Shown: piece by piece, positions 1-12,456 of the stretch
Position numbering within the stretch: the stretch's first letter is position 1
How the letters are laid out: each line of letters starts with the position of its first letter
Assembly: GCA_018907035.1 (NCBI GenBank)
Contig: JACCIC010000049.1
Coordinates: 907,001 to 971,000, forward strand
DNA length: 64,000 nucleotides
Reading direction: 5' to 3'
Source: Sycobia sp. Sy_11
Lineage: Eukaryota > Arthropoda > Insecta > Hymenoptera > Epichrysomallidae
Notes under the pieces: model-generated
The model's database searches: none
What the model was told of the DNA's origin: nothing
The model's input: only the letters and a program-made list of their open reading frames with translations
Translations under genes and position numbers: made by a program

Positions 1-928
1 TTCTAGAGCCCTATGGATAGATTGAACATGGCGAGAACGGTTTTGCGGATAAAGCATTATGGCGTGGAAAATTGATTCAGTCCGGGATTTATGTGAAACC
101 AGCCCCCGTCGGAATGTCGGACAATTACATCGGAATGTTTTGGGGATGAACCGTGGGTGACAATCGAGTTTATATCGGAACCGATGATTTTCTTTTTTTT
201 CAAACGAAACGTCGCATAGGTTATTGAACGACCTCGATGATAATTCGAATTTTGCGGTTTTGCCGCTAATTCTCTTGATTCTGAAACCGAAGGGATCGAT
301 GGGAGGACGGAGACTTTGTAATAAATTCACGTAAAATATAAGATATCGTAAGTAACAAATCTTTTGTCTTAATCGAATTTCAACAAATTTTACTTCAATC
401 GAGAAAATATTTCTTCCAGTAATTGAGGAAATAAAAAGGAATTTGAAATATTCTGGAATTATTTCTATCAAATGTTCCCCAGCAACAAAGGCAACAAAGT
501 CCGATCAAAATCATACCAGAAGACATATAGCAAATATATGCAATATAGAAGTATATAGCATAACATACGCTCTTCAAAACGTAAATGCTGTTTGCTTGTA
601 CATGTGTTGAAAACTACTATATATATTATAAATATATAATTCCGATATGAAAAGTATAAAGTAAGAGAAAATCACGAATATTTCTATGCGCAATAACTGT
701 CATATGTACCAGGCAACTCACTACAACACACACTAGAATCTCGTAATTTATGAACAAGGCGCCACGGACTATGATTTTTTTTATTAACGGGAGAGCCATC
801 GGCTAAAATATGTAATATCATTATATAAATATGTTTCATTATAATTTATTGATATATTTATTAATTAACATCAATATACACTCTTTCATCGGATTAATTT
901 CACAAATACTTTAGATAGTCATATATTT

Positions 929-960
<32 letters not shown>

Positions 961-972
961 ACACACACACAC

Positions 973-1020
<48 letters not shown>
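929..1020. repeat. Compound (AC)n(GC)n(AC)n(AT)n array
   Basis: Ninety-two bases are almost wholly alternating purine-pyrimidine: AC to 944, GC to 958, AC to 972, then AT to 1,020. The GC segment inside the AC array makes this a likely Z-DNA-prone tract. Confidence 0.98.
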
Positions 1021-1022
<2 letters not shown>

Positions 1023-1140
1023 TAGAATGTATTATCGTACGAAGCATGCATATTATATGCATAACGAAAATATATATGAAAACATTTGATAAATAAATAA
1101 AATTAATAGGGAGAAATCGAAGGTGTATTTTTCATTTATT

Positions 1141-1171
1141 CAAAAAAAAAGAAAAAAAAAACAAAAAAAAG
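1141..1171. repeat. Interrupted poly-A tract
   Basis: Runs of 8-10 A separated by single G or C. It could be the eroded tail of a retroposed sequence, but no body was recognised upstream. Confidence 0.9.
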
Positions 1172-1350
1172 AAACTCCACGTCAGATTGGAATATGCAAC
1201 TCACCGCTGCATGAAATTTACTGCAAATAAGTATCTTTTCGTAATACCGCGTCTAAGATATTAATTCACATTAATCCGACATAATTATTATACTGCGTTT
1301 CTCGGTAAGTTCGTTCAGCACCACCACAGGGTATACATTCAAAAATGCTT

Positions 1351-1423
1351 ATACGCACGCACACGCGAACACAAACACGCGTACGCTCGCACGCTCGCAC
1401 GCACACGAACGCTTACACACACC
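1351..1423. repeat. Degenerate ACGC/ACAC/ACGCTCGC array
   Basis: CpG-rich interrupted repeat with two copies of ACGCTCGC. Confidence 0.85.
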
Positions 1424-1508
1424 CTTTGGATTCTACGGGGGTGATTATAGACAAGGATAGTCTGACTGCCATTATGTAATTGTAATTATATTATTTTATA
1501 TGAAATAG

Positions 1509-1572
1509 TGTGTAAGACCGAGTGTAGGTCGAGCACAGTGTAAGACCGATAAAAATAATTCTTAGGTTTTTT
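1509..1572 (+). repeat. Dispersed repeat family TGTAAGACCGATAAA, copy 1
   Basis: TGTAAGACCGATAAAAATA at 1,539 is followed by an ATTCTTAGGTT stretch that corresponds, after a roughly 38-bp gap, to the sequence downstream of the 50,996 copy. A partial TGTAAGACCGA also lies 28 bp upstream at 1,511. The superfamily is unknown. Confidence 0.45.
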
Positions 1573-1760
1573 TTTTATAAAACTACGGAAATTTTTATGA
1601 TGCCAACGCATAGTACGCTAGTATTATGCACGCACTTCAAACAATTACAGTATAAGTAATAATACAAAACAACAACGCCCGATGGAATAAATTTAAATTG
1701 AACAAGCATTATTGATGAATATCGATTCATATCGCAAATTAATTATTGATATTGCAAAAC

Positions 1761-1761
<1 letters not shown>

Positions 1762-1806
<45 letters not shown>

Positions 1807-1821
1807 TTATATATGTATATA
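1762..1821. repeat. (AT)n array
   Basis: About 20 pure units followed by an interrupted tail. Confidence 0.98.
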
Positions 1822-1984
1822 GAAAAGTATCTGCCCCTCCAATTCCCTCGTTCGCCCGTCTCACGTGACGCGCGCACCGTAGAGACACTTGTAATAACGT
1901 TGCATGCACGTGGTCGGTGACAACGCGACGCCGCGATTTGTATTTTTTAATGTCAGTTACGTCCAGCATTTAATCATAAACTGG

Positions 1985-1985
<1 letters not shown>

Positions 1986-2035
<50 letters not shown>
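1986..2035. repeat. (AT)n array
   Basis: About 25 pure units. It marks the left edge of the GC-richer patch at 2,080-2,560. Confidence 0.98.
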
Positions 2036-2039
<4 letters not shown>

Positions 2040-2079
2040 CAGTATCAACTTTGTCGTCTGTAGGATATTACGTGTGAAT

Positions 2080-2560
2080 AATGAATAATGCGCGCATTAG
2101 CGTGCGCTCGCGATGGGTTGACGAATATGTCGAACGCATTGGAAAATATAGACGTACGCATAATGATCGCGTTAAAAAGCGGCTGCGTTTGAGCGGCGAC
2201 CGAGGGAGGGGCCGGCGGGGGAGGCCGCTGCCCCGCCGATCGACAGGAGATGATTTATCGACATTGTACACCACTGACACTTCGCGCGCGTGCGTGTATA
2301 TAATATTATATGGCGCGCATATCGCTCGACGGCATAATTACATAAATTCTATTTACATAAGTAACGACACGCGCGGCTGGCGTTTATATACTCGCGGCCG
2401 TCGTATTAATTATTATCATTATCATTATCATAGGAGCGAGTTCGTTCGCGGAGCGTGTGGGGGGGGGGGGTGATGTCGCCTTTCGTCCATGTCCGTTCGC
2501 TCGTATTATTTTTGCGCACCCCTCTTAAGCGGTCCGATCGGTTCGGGCAGACTTTGATAA
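2080..2560. other. GC- and CpG-richer patch
   Basis: Contains GCGCGC clusters, GGGCCGGCGGGG-like stretches and a 12-G run at 2,459-2,470. Open frames exist on both strands but carry Arg-rich chance compositions, so no gene is called. A regulatory region is possible; nothing specific was seen. Confidence 0.6.
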
Positions 2561-3026
2561 TCTGGCTAACAAATATGGGGATCGGGGCGGTATAAATCAG
2601 CTCCAAATAACGTAGATACATAGTACTGAGACACTTCGATCCCAACGAGCACCGGTCGTTTTCGTTTTATATACATATATATTTATTCAATGATGTAATA
2701 AAACTATTAATGAAGTAATAGACGATTCTTTTATAAATAACAAAAATTTTTTCCCTCAATTACAATGTCTTGTTTTATGAATTATTTTCAAATAAAACCT
2801 AGCCTATATGTTACTCCATATCAGTGAAATATTGCAATTCGTTCTATAGTTTTGTCAAGCGCTTAATGACGTACAAAAAACCCTCTAATTTTTTCAAATT
2901 CATAAATATGTATATATATATATGTTTGATCATATCCTACAAGTGCGAAATACATAAGTAGATAGTTGAGAAACATTGTATTAAATCAGAATAAGTTTTA
3001 GATAAGAATAGCGTAAATTGCTCATT

Positions 3027-3031
3027 ACACA

Positions 3032-3062
<31 letters not shown>
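3027..3062. repeat. (CA)n array
   Basis: About 17 units with one interruption (ATAC). Confidence 0.98.
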
Positions 3063-3063
<1 letters not shown>

Positions 3064-3334
3064 TATGACAATTGTATAATAATCTTTAATAATCGGTTAT
3101 TCAAGTAGAATGGCCAATGATTCATTCGATATTGAAAAGGCGCGGACATTAAATGTAAAATTATAGGACGTATCTGCAGTACACAGACGCACGTACATGC
3201 ATACATAAAGACACACACACACATACAAGAATATAAATAAACCAGTCGACGTAATAAGACGCGAGGGCACGCAGGTGCGGCGAAAGGAGAAGTGCACCGA
3301 GGGAAGAAAGGAGAGGTTGCGCTTGAGGCGACCG

Positions 3335-3358
3335 GCGTGCGTGCGTGTGTGTGTGTGT

Positions 3359-3395
<37 letters not shown>
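3335..3395. repeat. (GT)n array
   Basis: About 27 units with one GG interruption. Together with the CA array 300 bp upstream it creates overlapping poly-His/Thr and poly-Cys/Val frames that are not genes. Confidence 0.98.
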
Positions 3396-3559
3396 ACGAA
3401 GCGCGGGAGGTAACGAAGGAGATCGAGGATCGACGATAAGGTCGATCCAGGTGGATCGGCGAACCTGTATCGTTTTTTTTTTTTCTGCTCGGGCAGCAGT
3501 TATCGTGTATACGGGAGATGTTTCCACGCGAATGCCCGCGAGGACCCGACCGATCTAGA

Positions 3560-4200
3560 TCGCCGTACGCGCGCTCGCGTCTCACACGATCGCTAAACCT
3601 CGTACTCGCATTAGATTTTCCACGAGGACAGCGCACGACGTATTCCATTCGGTATTTTGATAATTAAGCTCGCTTTTATTCGCATAATGTATTTTCATCG
3701 GATATGCGCCACGAAAGAAAAAAAAACTACTGGCCAATAATGGAACTGACAGAGGAGGAGCATTAACGTTCTCTTTCTCTTATTATTTACTGCATTTCAG
3801 ATTCGACGAGAACGAGTTTTCAACTAATTTTCCAATTAAATGTCAGTGTGTCACAATGTACTTTTCAGATCGTATAAAGTTTTATCGCGAAAAAAAGACA
3901 TTTATATTCATATATATATATATTCGTAAGGACAAACTTTTTCAATTCTCATACAATACTTCGATGGTCGAATTCTATTTTCCACGTTCGATAATAAGCG
4001 CTTATTAGAATCTAGCGGCTGGACCCGAGGATGCTCGGAAAATCTCCATTCTCCCGTCTTTCAATATCTCTTCACAATACGGAATTTCCCACGTATAATT
4101 GTCGAACGCGCGTAACGAGACATTCTATAATTTCAATAGGATTACCGTACGAATGCCAAAAATTCAGTAATTAAGCAGGATTGGGCCAATGGGACTGTTT
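3560..4200. other. Unannotated AT-rich interval
   Basis: Unique-looking sequence. No coding, RNA or mobile-element signal was seen. Confidence 0.5.
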
Positions 4201-4410
4201 ACATTGCGCCGAGGCGCGCGGCAGCCGGGCTTATGTATCCACGGCGCGTGTCAGCAGAGAGAAAGACGCGCGGTCGCCAAAAGGAGACAGATAGGCGGAC
4301 AAGTCGTTCGCCCTTCCACGATCCGATGGTCGATGTCATTGTAGATCTTTCGCGAATGCTGGACGCTATGACCGATAACACTTCGCCGCGAGCGCATAAT
4401 TTGCGTCGTC

Positions 4411-4470
<60 letters not shown>

Positions 4471-4780
4471 CCAATCGCCGCCAACTGATCGCGAGGCGAG
4501 CGCGATTGCTCAAATGCGCGCTACGCCCTATTGCCTATTTTACTACTTGGCGGCACCCGCGATAATGAGGCGGGAATGCGCGCAGACACGGCGCCAATCA
4601 TGCAAATCGCTCGCGTTCCCTGCGCATTCTGTTCATACGGTTTCTACGGGTATATATATATATATATTATTGGCAAAGCAAACGACGTCCACCGCGTGTA
4701 CGGGGGCGCCACCGCGTGAAAAGAAAAATGGCAGCCGTGGGCGTTTCGATATTACGGAGTGTGCATGGAGCAAACTTGTT
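4200..4780. other. GC-richer patch split by AT arrays
   Basis: CpG-containing sequence on both sides of the AT array at 4,412-4,466. Frames on both strands pass through the array (poly-YI) and are not credible genes. Confidence 0.5.
4412..4466. repeat. (AT)n array
   Basis: About 27 units with one C interruption near the start. A second short AT tract lies at 4,651-4,667. Confidence 0.98.
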
Positions 4781-4789
4781 TTTTTTTAT

Positions 4790-5480
4790 TATTATTAAGA
4801 AAAAGATAGATGTTCGTACTGAAATTATTTATTTAAATTTTATCACGACGTAGAAGATTAGAAAAAAAATAATAATGTCGTATAATTGATTTCTTTACAT
4901 TTTTATTAAACGCACAATGTAATAAGGAAAGTTAAATTAAAAAAATTATTTAAATAGATTTATTCCTCTTATTAATTTCATAATTATTATACAGGTAATT
5001 TTATTAGGAACACAATAATTATTATAGTCGTAAAGAAAATGCTTTCATATCACATTTAATTTTTATGATTCTGTTCCATTCTTTATGAATTTTTGACATT
5101 TCAATACCGTAAGATAAATTTTATCAGCTTCAGCTTCGGAAATACAATGAAAACTTCAATTATCATTAGAATCTGTATAAAAAGCGCATTCTTTAGAATG
5201 ATGACCGCTTGTAAAACACTTTTCGACAATGTGGAAAGAATTGCAGGACGCTTAACCATAGCCATAACGCTTAAAACTTACGCTTCACATTGATCTATTT
5301 AAGTAATCTTCAGTTTTGTTTCTTTTTTTAAAGAAATTTTTCATTGGCTCATTTTCATGAACTCCGAAGTTTTACTAATCCAAGCCATGCTTTCGCGTAC
5401 TGTACTTCTGTAGTGTAGTCTTGGTTGTTATTTTTTGGTTCTTCCATACGCCACTGCTATTGCATATTCTATTTAAGTTG
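4790..5480. other. AT-rich interval without recognised features
   Basis: Oligo-A/T runs and unique sequence. The 66-codon frame at 5,093 lacks coding-like composition. Confidence 0.5.
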
Positions 5481-5530
5481 ACAATTGCGGTTTCTTTTTC
5501 TTTTCCTTTCAACTTCTATGTCTTTCCGTC

Positions 5531-5542
5531 TATCTCTCTCTT

Positions 5543-5574
<32 letters not shown>

Positions 5575-5582
5575 TCTCTCTC
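5531..5582. repeat. (CT)n array
   Basis: About 25 units with T and G interruptions. Confidence 0.97.
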
Positions 5583-5726
5583 GCCTACTCTCAATAATTT
5601 CATTAAACGCATCTATTTACTTTTTTTAACGAATACGCATAATACACTTTTAAGGGGGTTTATCAAAGCGCTTTATTTATTCATCTCCTATTTCCAATAC
5701 TCTCTTTCTCTCTCTATCTATAATAT

Positions 5727-5727
<1 letters not shown>

Positions 5728-5799
<72 letters not shown>
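5728..5799. repeat. Twin (AT)n arrays
   Basis: Two AT tracts separated by AATAAATAAATT, just after a short CT tract at 5,701-5,715. Confidence 0.97.
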
Positions 5800-5801
<2 letters not shown>

Positions 5802-6089
5802 CCATTCTCAGCAGACAGGCCACCATATCTATTTTCTTCTACTGTTTGGTTGCCAACGCGATTTGGCAACCGACAGGCATCCATGCGCATCAAAATTGGT
5901 TATAAATTTTTCCGTTCGGAACAGAATCAGTCCCAAACTCCTTTCGTATCTCATTCTCCCATCTGTGCAATTATTTCCTTACCCCTCCCCCCAGTCTACA
6001 TGACCCCCAATCTTTTTCTAGACTTTCGTATTGGGATTGTTCCATTTATTTATTCATTCGTACATTTCGATGCGGAAACTCGATAATTT

Positions 6090-7530
6090 CCCAAACATTT
6101 ATTAAAAATTCTTTATATAAAGAATTAAAGGGCATTTAACGATTATTAGTTAGGCATATAGAAATCGAAAATAAATGTAAAAAGAATTATTAAAAAAAAA
6201 AAGAAAAACAATTCATCTCGCTTAGTTCAATCGTTGCAAAGATGTAATAAAGTTACTAGGGTAGTGGAAGAAAAGTATTTTTTACCATCGAAATATTTTT
6301 TATGAAATTAATATCATTTGTATACGAATAAATGATTGTCGAATAATCACGTGTTCCTATTATGCAAGTTTCAAACAGTTCTAATCTCTTAAAATAGCGC
6401 CTAACCATGGCTTTAATATCTGTCACGTGAAGTATATCCACGAACTAATTCTCGAGGGAAAAAAATCGCACTTTTTTTTGAACCGCGAAACTTGGAGAAA
6501 AAAAAACAATATCAAATGCCCAACGCTTATCTGTTCCTGGTTATTCTGGGAAAAGAATGTACCAGTACTCCAAAGCGTACCAGTACAATCTGAATATCAC
6601 AAGAAAAGACGGTCGATCCATCGACGAGCGCAAATAGTAGTAAAATTAGAATATAATTGCGAAGTTATCCGTGAGTACGAACGAAGGAGTCTGGAAGCTT
6701 ACTGGTAGGGAAACGCGTGATTTTAATCATGTTGCGATTTGTTTTTTCAAACCTTAATATAAAATAATTATACCAAATAGTTTAGCTATGCAATATATCG
6801 CGTATATGAAATGAAAATAAACTGTTAAGTTTCAAACATTTTTCTGTAAAGTTCGTATTTCTATATTAAAAAAAAAAAAAAAATCACACGATGAAAATAA
6901 TGTCGGTTTCATCCGAAGAGCAATCCTTTATAGCGATTACATGCGTGCCTTCCTAATAATTTAAAATGCTTAATTTGAGTTTATGTCTGTAAAAATGCAG
7001 GCAAACACATATTGACTTTCGTGCAATAAACCAAGAAACTATTTTTACGATCATAGATCTGTTCCCGAGGAATATTTTGACAATTGCAATGAATAGTTTT
7101 TCAATTCTTATCCAAATATCTTTAAGTATTATAATTATGTGTGGGACATCCCTTAATTCTTAACGAATTCCTTTTCCATAATTCGGCTAATTGAGACTCT
7201 TTCGATTATAATATGTAGATAAACGATATTCATTCTAACGAATTTGATATTCTTTCGAAATTGAAGCATGCTCTTAATTATTCTTGTTATACTTTTTATA
7301 ATATTTTCCCATGCCAACACCGTTTTAGCTTATTCTATTGTTTATTGGATTTCAAAGGTATTTTTTCAAATGTATACGAGACCTTTAATTTTTTTAAATT
7401 ATATTGTATTATATATGTATCGATTAAAATTAGTTATATCGTAGTTATTTTACAGTTGCTCTACTGTGCAATAAACACTAGTAACATAATAAATTATGTA
7501 AGAGGAAACATGATAAATATTTATCTATTT
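6090..7530. other. AT-rich interval without recognised features
   Basis: The 93-codon frame at 6,427-6,708 has a fair composition near its end and a GTGAGT donor-like site at about 6,671. No partner exon or family is seen, so it is not called. Confidence 0.45.
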
Positions 7531-7531
7531 G

Positions 7532-7534
<3 letters not shown>

Positions 7535-7608
<74 letters not shown>
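7535..7608. repeat. Compound (AC)n(AT)n array
   Basis: About 21 AC units run directly into about 16 AT units. Confidence 0.98.
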
Positions 7609-7612
<4 letters not shown>

Positions 7613-7823
7613 AATTTCGCGTTTGGAGGATCAAAAACTTTGCCAAAGCTACCGCGATGCGTATACGGGTACTCATGATGAAAAAGAAGGAGGGGAGATT
7701 CCTCGTAGCCGCTTATATATATATGGAAGACGTAAATTTTTTACGTCTTTATTTAGTGTTACGCTGGGACGTCCGGAACGGTTTTACGACTTCTCGCGCG
7801 TTCCCGCCAAAGTATCCCGACTG

Positions 7824-7826
<3 letters not shown>

Positions 7827-7870
<44 letters not shown>
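7827..7870. repeat. (AT)n array
   Basis: Twenty-two pure units. Confidence 0.98.
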
Positions 7871-7873
<3 letters not shown>

Positions 7874-8078
7874 AATATATCGAAAAGTCACGCTGAATTT
7901 TGATCGAGATCGTTCTCCGTACAAGACTTGCTTCGAAGAGTCTTTGAGCTCTGGTCTTTTCCTCGACCCCGTATACATATACAATGTAAGTAAAATTTAT
8001 TCATCTGTAGATCACCAGGCGCTGTATATAAATACCGTTGATTTATTTAGCATTAACTGTTTTTATGTCTATACATAC

Positions 8079-8082
8079 ATAT

Positions 8083-8127
<45 letters not shown>
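8079..8127. repeat. (AT)n array
   Basis: About 24 units with one AA break. Confidence 0.97.
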
Positions 8128-8130
<3 letters not shown>

Positions 8131-8292
8131 ATCAACATGATTGGGCGCCACGGATGGCGGTGCCAATTCCGTAAATTCAGCAGGAAACGTCTTCGATTTA
8201 ATTCAATGCGTGCCCGTTGCACTGCACCAGTGTATGCGCGAGCGTATGCTTGCTGTGCATTTGCGGCAAACGCATTTTACTGTTGGCAAATT

Positions 8293-8299
<7 letters not shown>

Positions 8300-8337
<38 letters not shown>

Positions 8338-8343
8338 TATATA
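8300..8343. repeat. (AT)n array
   Basis: About 21 units with a G near the end. It is the third AT array within 520 bp. Confidence 0.97.
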
Positions 8344-8399
8344 GCGAACATATTACATACTGAGAAAGTATGCGCACGGAGCGCGTGTATATATGTATG

Positions 8400-9840
8400 A
8401 TATATTTTTATACGAGAACGCGGTGTCTTCCTGTACCCGGACTGTTACTACTGCGATCTTTATAATTGAAACCGCTCGGCGAGTTTTTGAGATCGGAATC
8501 TCTGTGGTTTGAAATTTGCGCTTAGAGCTCGAAGGCAGGGGAGCAGGAGAAGGCAGAGGGAGGGAGAGAAGGAGAACGAGAATTGGAGAATTATATGGAT
8601 CTTGTAAAGTAATATTTCTTGTACGTGAATCCTGTACTCGATATAACTGTTAACATTTATATGGAAATCAAATATTATACCCAAGTGTATACTTATAGAT
8701 GTCTGTGATTTTTTATATTTGCGTAATTTATATTTACGTTCGGATTCTTTTTTTTTTCATTCTTTCCCGAGATTCCTGTGGTGTATATATCTATAGAGTA
8801 AATATTGTACTGGTAAGACGTACTGTTGTCCTCAATATTTTCAACGATAACTTTAACTTAATGAACGATGCATAGACCCGGGGTACTATCAAGATAATAA
8901 ATCTGTTTATTTCGATTTCAACGTACGACGATACCTTTTGTGTTTTGAATAGCAAAACCTGTTTCAAATTTTCAACTTCTTAATCAATTGGCGAGTTCAA
9001 AAAAAATCCTTGTAATTCAATATATGACTCGACATTTGCAAGTTGTGTTATAAAAATTTTATAGCAGTTCTATGCAGTCCTATATATTTTAGATAATAGT
9101 CATATACAGACATTTTCCTGCAGATTTTAGATTGCAGACAAAAGGATGTTTTACCATTTGTAAACAAAAAAAACAAACAAACCCAATAAAAACAGAATCA
9201 GAGTTCATCTGAAAGCTATCTCATCGATTTATAGATATATATATATAATATGAATATTCGTGAAATTTTCATGAGACTTCTCTGTTTCAATTCGTTTTCT
9301 ACACTGGTCTAACATTCAATTTCTATCCTATTGCGATACTTTTGTCATTTGTTAATTAAATTATCTTTGTATTCATCTCATTAATATGAAGAATTTCGCG
9401 CTATTATTGTTATTATTGTTGAAATTAGTTTTTCTTGTATTATCCTTGTCATCTCTCGACAGACTTTCCAGACGCACGTCATCGTCGATGTAAAAAATTT
9501 TTTTTTTCACTACCAACATTGTAATGCGCCTCTCTTTCGAGATATGTTTCTCTTTTGACTTTATGCCAATTTGATCCGCTAATTTATTATTTAATATCTC
9601 TTTTAAGTTAAAAGAAAAGGTTAAAATTTCTATCAAAATCGTTCCGTTTAGATATTTCTATACGTTAATAAAAGTACAGTTTAAAATTAATGTCAATTCA
9701 CAAACACGTCGGCTTAATTTACTATATAGTTATGATTTTTTATATATAAATTTGAAAATCGCGCGTGATTTGTATAACCGCAGCTCCGATTGCTTTACGC
9801 GCAATATAATTAAATTCCCCACCTTAAATTTATTCACGTC
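8400..9840. other. AT-rich interval without recognised features
   Basis: Contains a short purine-rich patch (8,535-8,585) and an ATT/GTT-rich patch near 9,400. No gene is seen. Confidence 0.5.
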
Positions 9841-9851
9841 TCAATTCCACA

Positions 9852-9871
9852 TCTCTCTCTCTCTCTCTCTT

Positions 9872-9902
<31 letters not shown>

Positions 9903-9975
9903 TAGTCTTCTTCTCTCTCTCTCTCTTACTCTCTATCCCTGTCTGTCTCTCTCTATCTCGCTTTCTCTCTCTCTT
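9852..9975. repeat. Long interrupted (CT)n array
   Basis: About 124 bp of CT-rich pyrimidine tract with scattered interruptions, followed at 10,031-10,054 by a short GA-rich tract on the same strand. The two could pair as an imperfect hairpin. Confidence 0.95.
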
Positions 9976-10260
9976 ATTAGGAATAATTTCTGATTATTTA
10001 TCGTCCAAGATCCGAGAGGGAGAGGATGACTGAGAGAGTGAGAGGGGGAGAGAGAAACATGTCGACTTACGCGCATTAACGGCCGTAAATCACTGCTTTA
10101 CTATATCGAGTATATAAAAATGCGACTTCTCCCTCTTCGGACGCGGCACATACGAGAATTTAATTCAATCGAATATTACAGTAAATACCTCCGGCTTTTT
10201 TGTGATTCACCGACAAATCCTCCGGGACCTATTAACGTATTATACGCACGATGTGTACGC

Positions 10261-10263
<3 letters not shown>

Positions 10264-10311
<48 letters not shown>

Positions 10312-10312
10312 G
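10264..10312. repeat. (AT)n array
   Basis: About 20 units, then TTTATATAG. Confidence 0.97.
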
Positions 10313-10639
10313 AAAGACAGGAGGTTTCAATGTTCTTCTATTGAGGACGATGTAAGGTCGTGCATGCGCAGTCCTTTTTTTACCATGTTATGGATAGGGA
10401 TATATACGGTCGTCAATGCAAAGCCACTCCCTGAAGAATTTAACGCGTTTATATTAACTATAGCTTCTCAGCTACGGGGTGAAATGTTTTGAAATAAATC
10501 TTTTTTATGACCATTTCTAATTATATACATATTGATGTTGGAGAATTTGAGCTCAGACCGGTAGTTGATGGCAATGCTCTTATATTCATGTTTCTATTGT
10601 TCTACGGCGTATATATTGTTCTACTGTGATAAAATTGTA

Positions 10640-11760
10640 ACGTGAATTTCACGTGAAAATATTGATTAGTGTTTGAGAGATGCTTCATTTCGCGAGGTAC
10701 TAAAAATGAATTCGGTGATTTTTACTATTTCTGAATTTATTGAACAAAGAAGTTGCATGATATTTTGTTTACGAAATCCGAATTTGTACTGTGTAAGGGT
10801 TGAAAATGCTGCTGGAAATCCCTTCGGGATCGAACTGTGTCTTTAAAGAAAGTATGAAAGTTGTACAACGAGTTCAAAGCTGGCTGAGAGACTGTTAAGA
10901 AGCATGTGATGTCACATCGACCAAAAAAAGAGACTAGTGATCATCACATCGAGTAGGTCAAAGAACTTGTGCACCAAAATGGTTGCCTAACAATCCGAGA
11001 CCTTGTCTATTCCGTGGATATATAATTTGGATCAGCTCAAATCATTGTGACTGACATTTTTCTTCTCAGATGAGCCAAGTCCGGATTGGTGCCAAAAACA
11101 TTCAATCAGCCGATCACGAGACGCATTATTACAGGAGATTAGATTTGGATCTACGTGTACAATCCTGAAAAAACCGAGCAATCGAGCGAATATCGGACCA
11201 AAGATAAAACAAGACCGAAAAAACCACGGCAAAGTCGCTCGAAAATTAAGGTCATGTTAACGGTTTTCTTCGATCGTCGTGCTGCATTTTGAATTCGTTC
11301 TGACGGGCCAAACTAGTCACAAGCAATATTTGCGCCATTTGCGTGAGGGTGTTTCCAAAAAAAAGACCGGAGCTAAGACAAAACGACTCTATCGTTGGCA
11401 TCACAATAACGCGCCATCTCATACGGCACTGGTCGTTCGCGAGCATTTGGCCAAAAATTCGACGCATATCTTTTCGCAACCTGGTTACTTGCCGTGTGTC
11501 TTCTGGCTATACAAAAATATGCAAGGGACCGCTCCGGGGCATCGTTTCGACCGGACTGAGGAGATGAAAGTCGAATCACTTCGTACTTTGGAGACGATTC
11601 CGTGGGAGAACCTTAAGAGCAAGTGCTAGAATGATTGGTGAAATCGTTGGCATAAGTGTATTGCAGCGGACGGAGATTACTTTGTAGGGAATGAAATTTA
11701 TTTGGAAAAATAAATAAGGATTTCGAAAATATAAGAAAATTCGCCGTTCGTTTTAATCAG
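10640..11760 (+). mobile_element. Degenerate mariner (Tc1/mariner superfamily) DNA transposon
   Basis: This is a dead copy of a cut-and-paste transposon that once encoded a mariner transposase. Its identity rests on recognisable mariner blocks read across frames on the + strand. In order these are an N-terminal block (FIEQRSCMIFCLRN), a helix-turn-helix block (VKELVHQNGCLTIRDL), the block around the first catalytic residue (IWIYVYNPE), SRSKIKVMLTVFFDRR, and a C-terminal block ending CIAADGDYF. The outer limits are estimates, because no convincing terminal inverted repeats or TA target duplication could be found. The element is isolated among AT-rich non-coding DNA and microsatellites. Confidence 0.9.
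10706..11713 (+). pseudogene. Mariner transposase pseudogene
   Basis: The likely original start is the ATG at 10,706 (MNSVIFTISEFIEQR) and the likely original stop is TAA at 11,711-11,713, after the GDYF block. At least three in-frame stops interrupt the DNA-binding region (about 10,884-11,029). The segment between the helix-turn-helix and the first catalytic block (about 11,044-11,130) is roughly 100 bases shorter than family members. The first catalytic Asp is kept (GAT at 11,137) but is followed by a TAG where family members have Glu. The second has become Asn (AAT at 11,405, in the motif HNNAPSH). The third is replaced by Val in PCVFWLY, with neighbouring residues lost. Frameshifts lie near 11,040 and 11,280. 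A functional product is not possible. The subfamily was not determined. Confidence 0.88.
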
Positions 11761-11779
11761 AAGAGTACATGTAAAATGG

Positions 11780-12194
11780 ATATAAATGTGTAAATAATTA
11801 AGGAATATATATAAAATTGTATAGTTATGGTAATATGTTTCGCCAAATCATCCATTTATAAATATTGCATATATTTTGTACCATTGTGTTATTTTAACAT
11901 TTCGATGCCTTGCTGCCACATTTCTATTCTTTTGTTTTTGTTTCTTAAAGTCCTTAAAGAAGTCAACTTACTTACGACTGTTCAGGCCCAATAATCGCAT
12001 CGAAAAAATCCATACTCCATGTAGCACTCGCGTGATATTCTTGAGGAAGAAAAAAAATTGCAAAATCGTAGTTCTATACACTCCAAATTCCACTAACGTT
12101 CAATTTCTTATTATCAATGATGCTGCACCATTACAGCTTCTTCGATCTTAATATTATTTTTCACACCTTCTTCGAAATAGCCGCAATTGGATTC

Positions 12195-12195
<1 letters not shown>
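11780..12195. other. AT-rich interval without recognised features
   Basis: Lies downstream of the mariner relic. The 91-codon frame at 11,876 is not coding-like. Confidence 0.45.

Positions 12196-12198
<3 letters not shown>

Positions 12199-12254
<56 letters not shown>
12199..12254. repeat. (AT)n array
   Basis: Twenty-eight pure units, one of the longest in the window. Confidence 0.98.
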
Positions 12255-12256
<2 letters not shown>

Positions 12257-12399
12257 CGAAATCTCGTCGCTCTTGTTCACTATATACGTTATAACGGTAC
12301 GGCGAGGCAATAAGAACACGTGCCAACGCTATTATACTGCAATCGAGTATCTCGTGCTCGTAATTCGTGTATAGGCTCGTAATGTTTTTTCACGAAATG

Positions 12400-12414
12400 T
12401 ATATATATGTATAT

Positions 12415-12452
<38 letters not shown>
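12400..12452. repeat. (AT)n array
   Basis: Interrupted at the start (GTATATAGG), then about 17 pure units. Confidence 0.97.

Positions 12453-12456
<4 letters not shown>

Noticed and set aside
2937..3648. Overlapping minus-strand frames with poly-Thr/His and poly-Val/Cys
   Set aside because: They are translations of the CA/GT arrays at 3,027 and 3,335.
7261..7896. 211-codon + strand frame
   Set aside because: It spans an AC/AT compound array and a further AT array (poly-Thr/His and poly-Ile/Tyr). The remainder is Ile/Tyr/Phe-rich chance composition.
10105..10150. TATA-box-like TATAAAA in AGTATATAAAAATGCGAC
   Set aside because: The AT-rich background makes such matches common, and no initiator, downstream element or gene follows.
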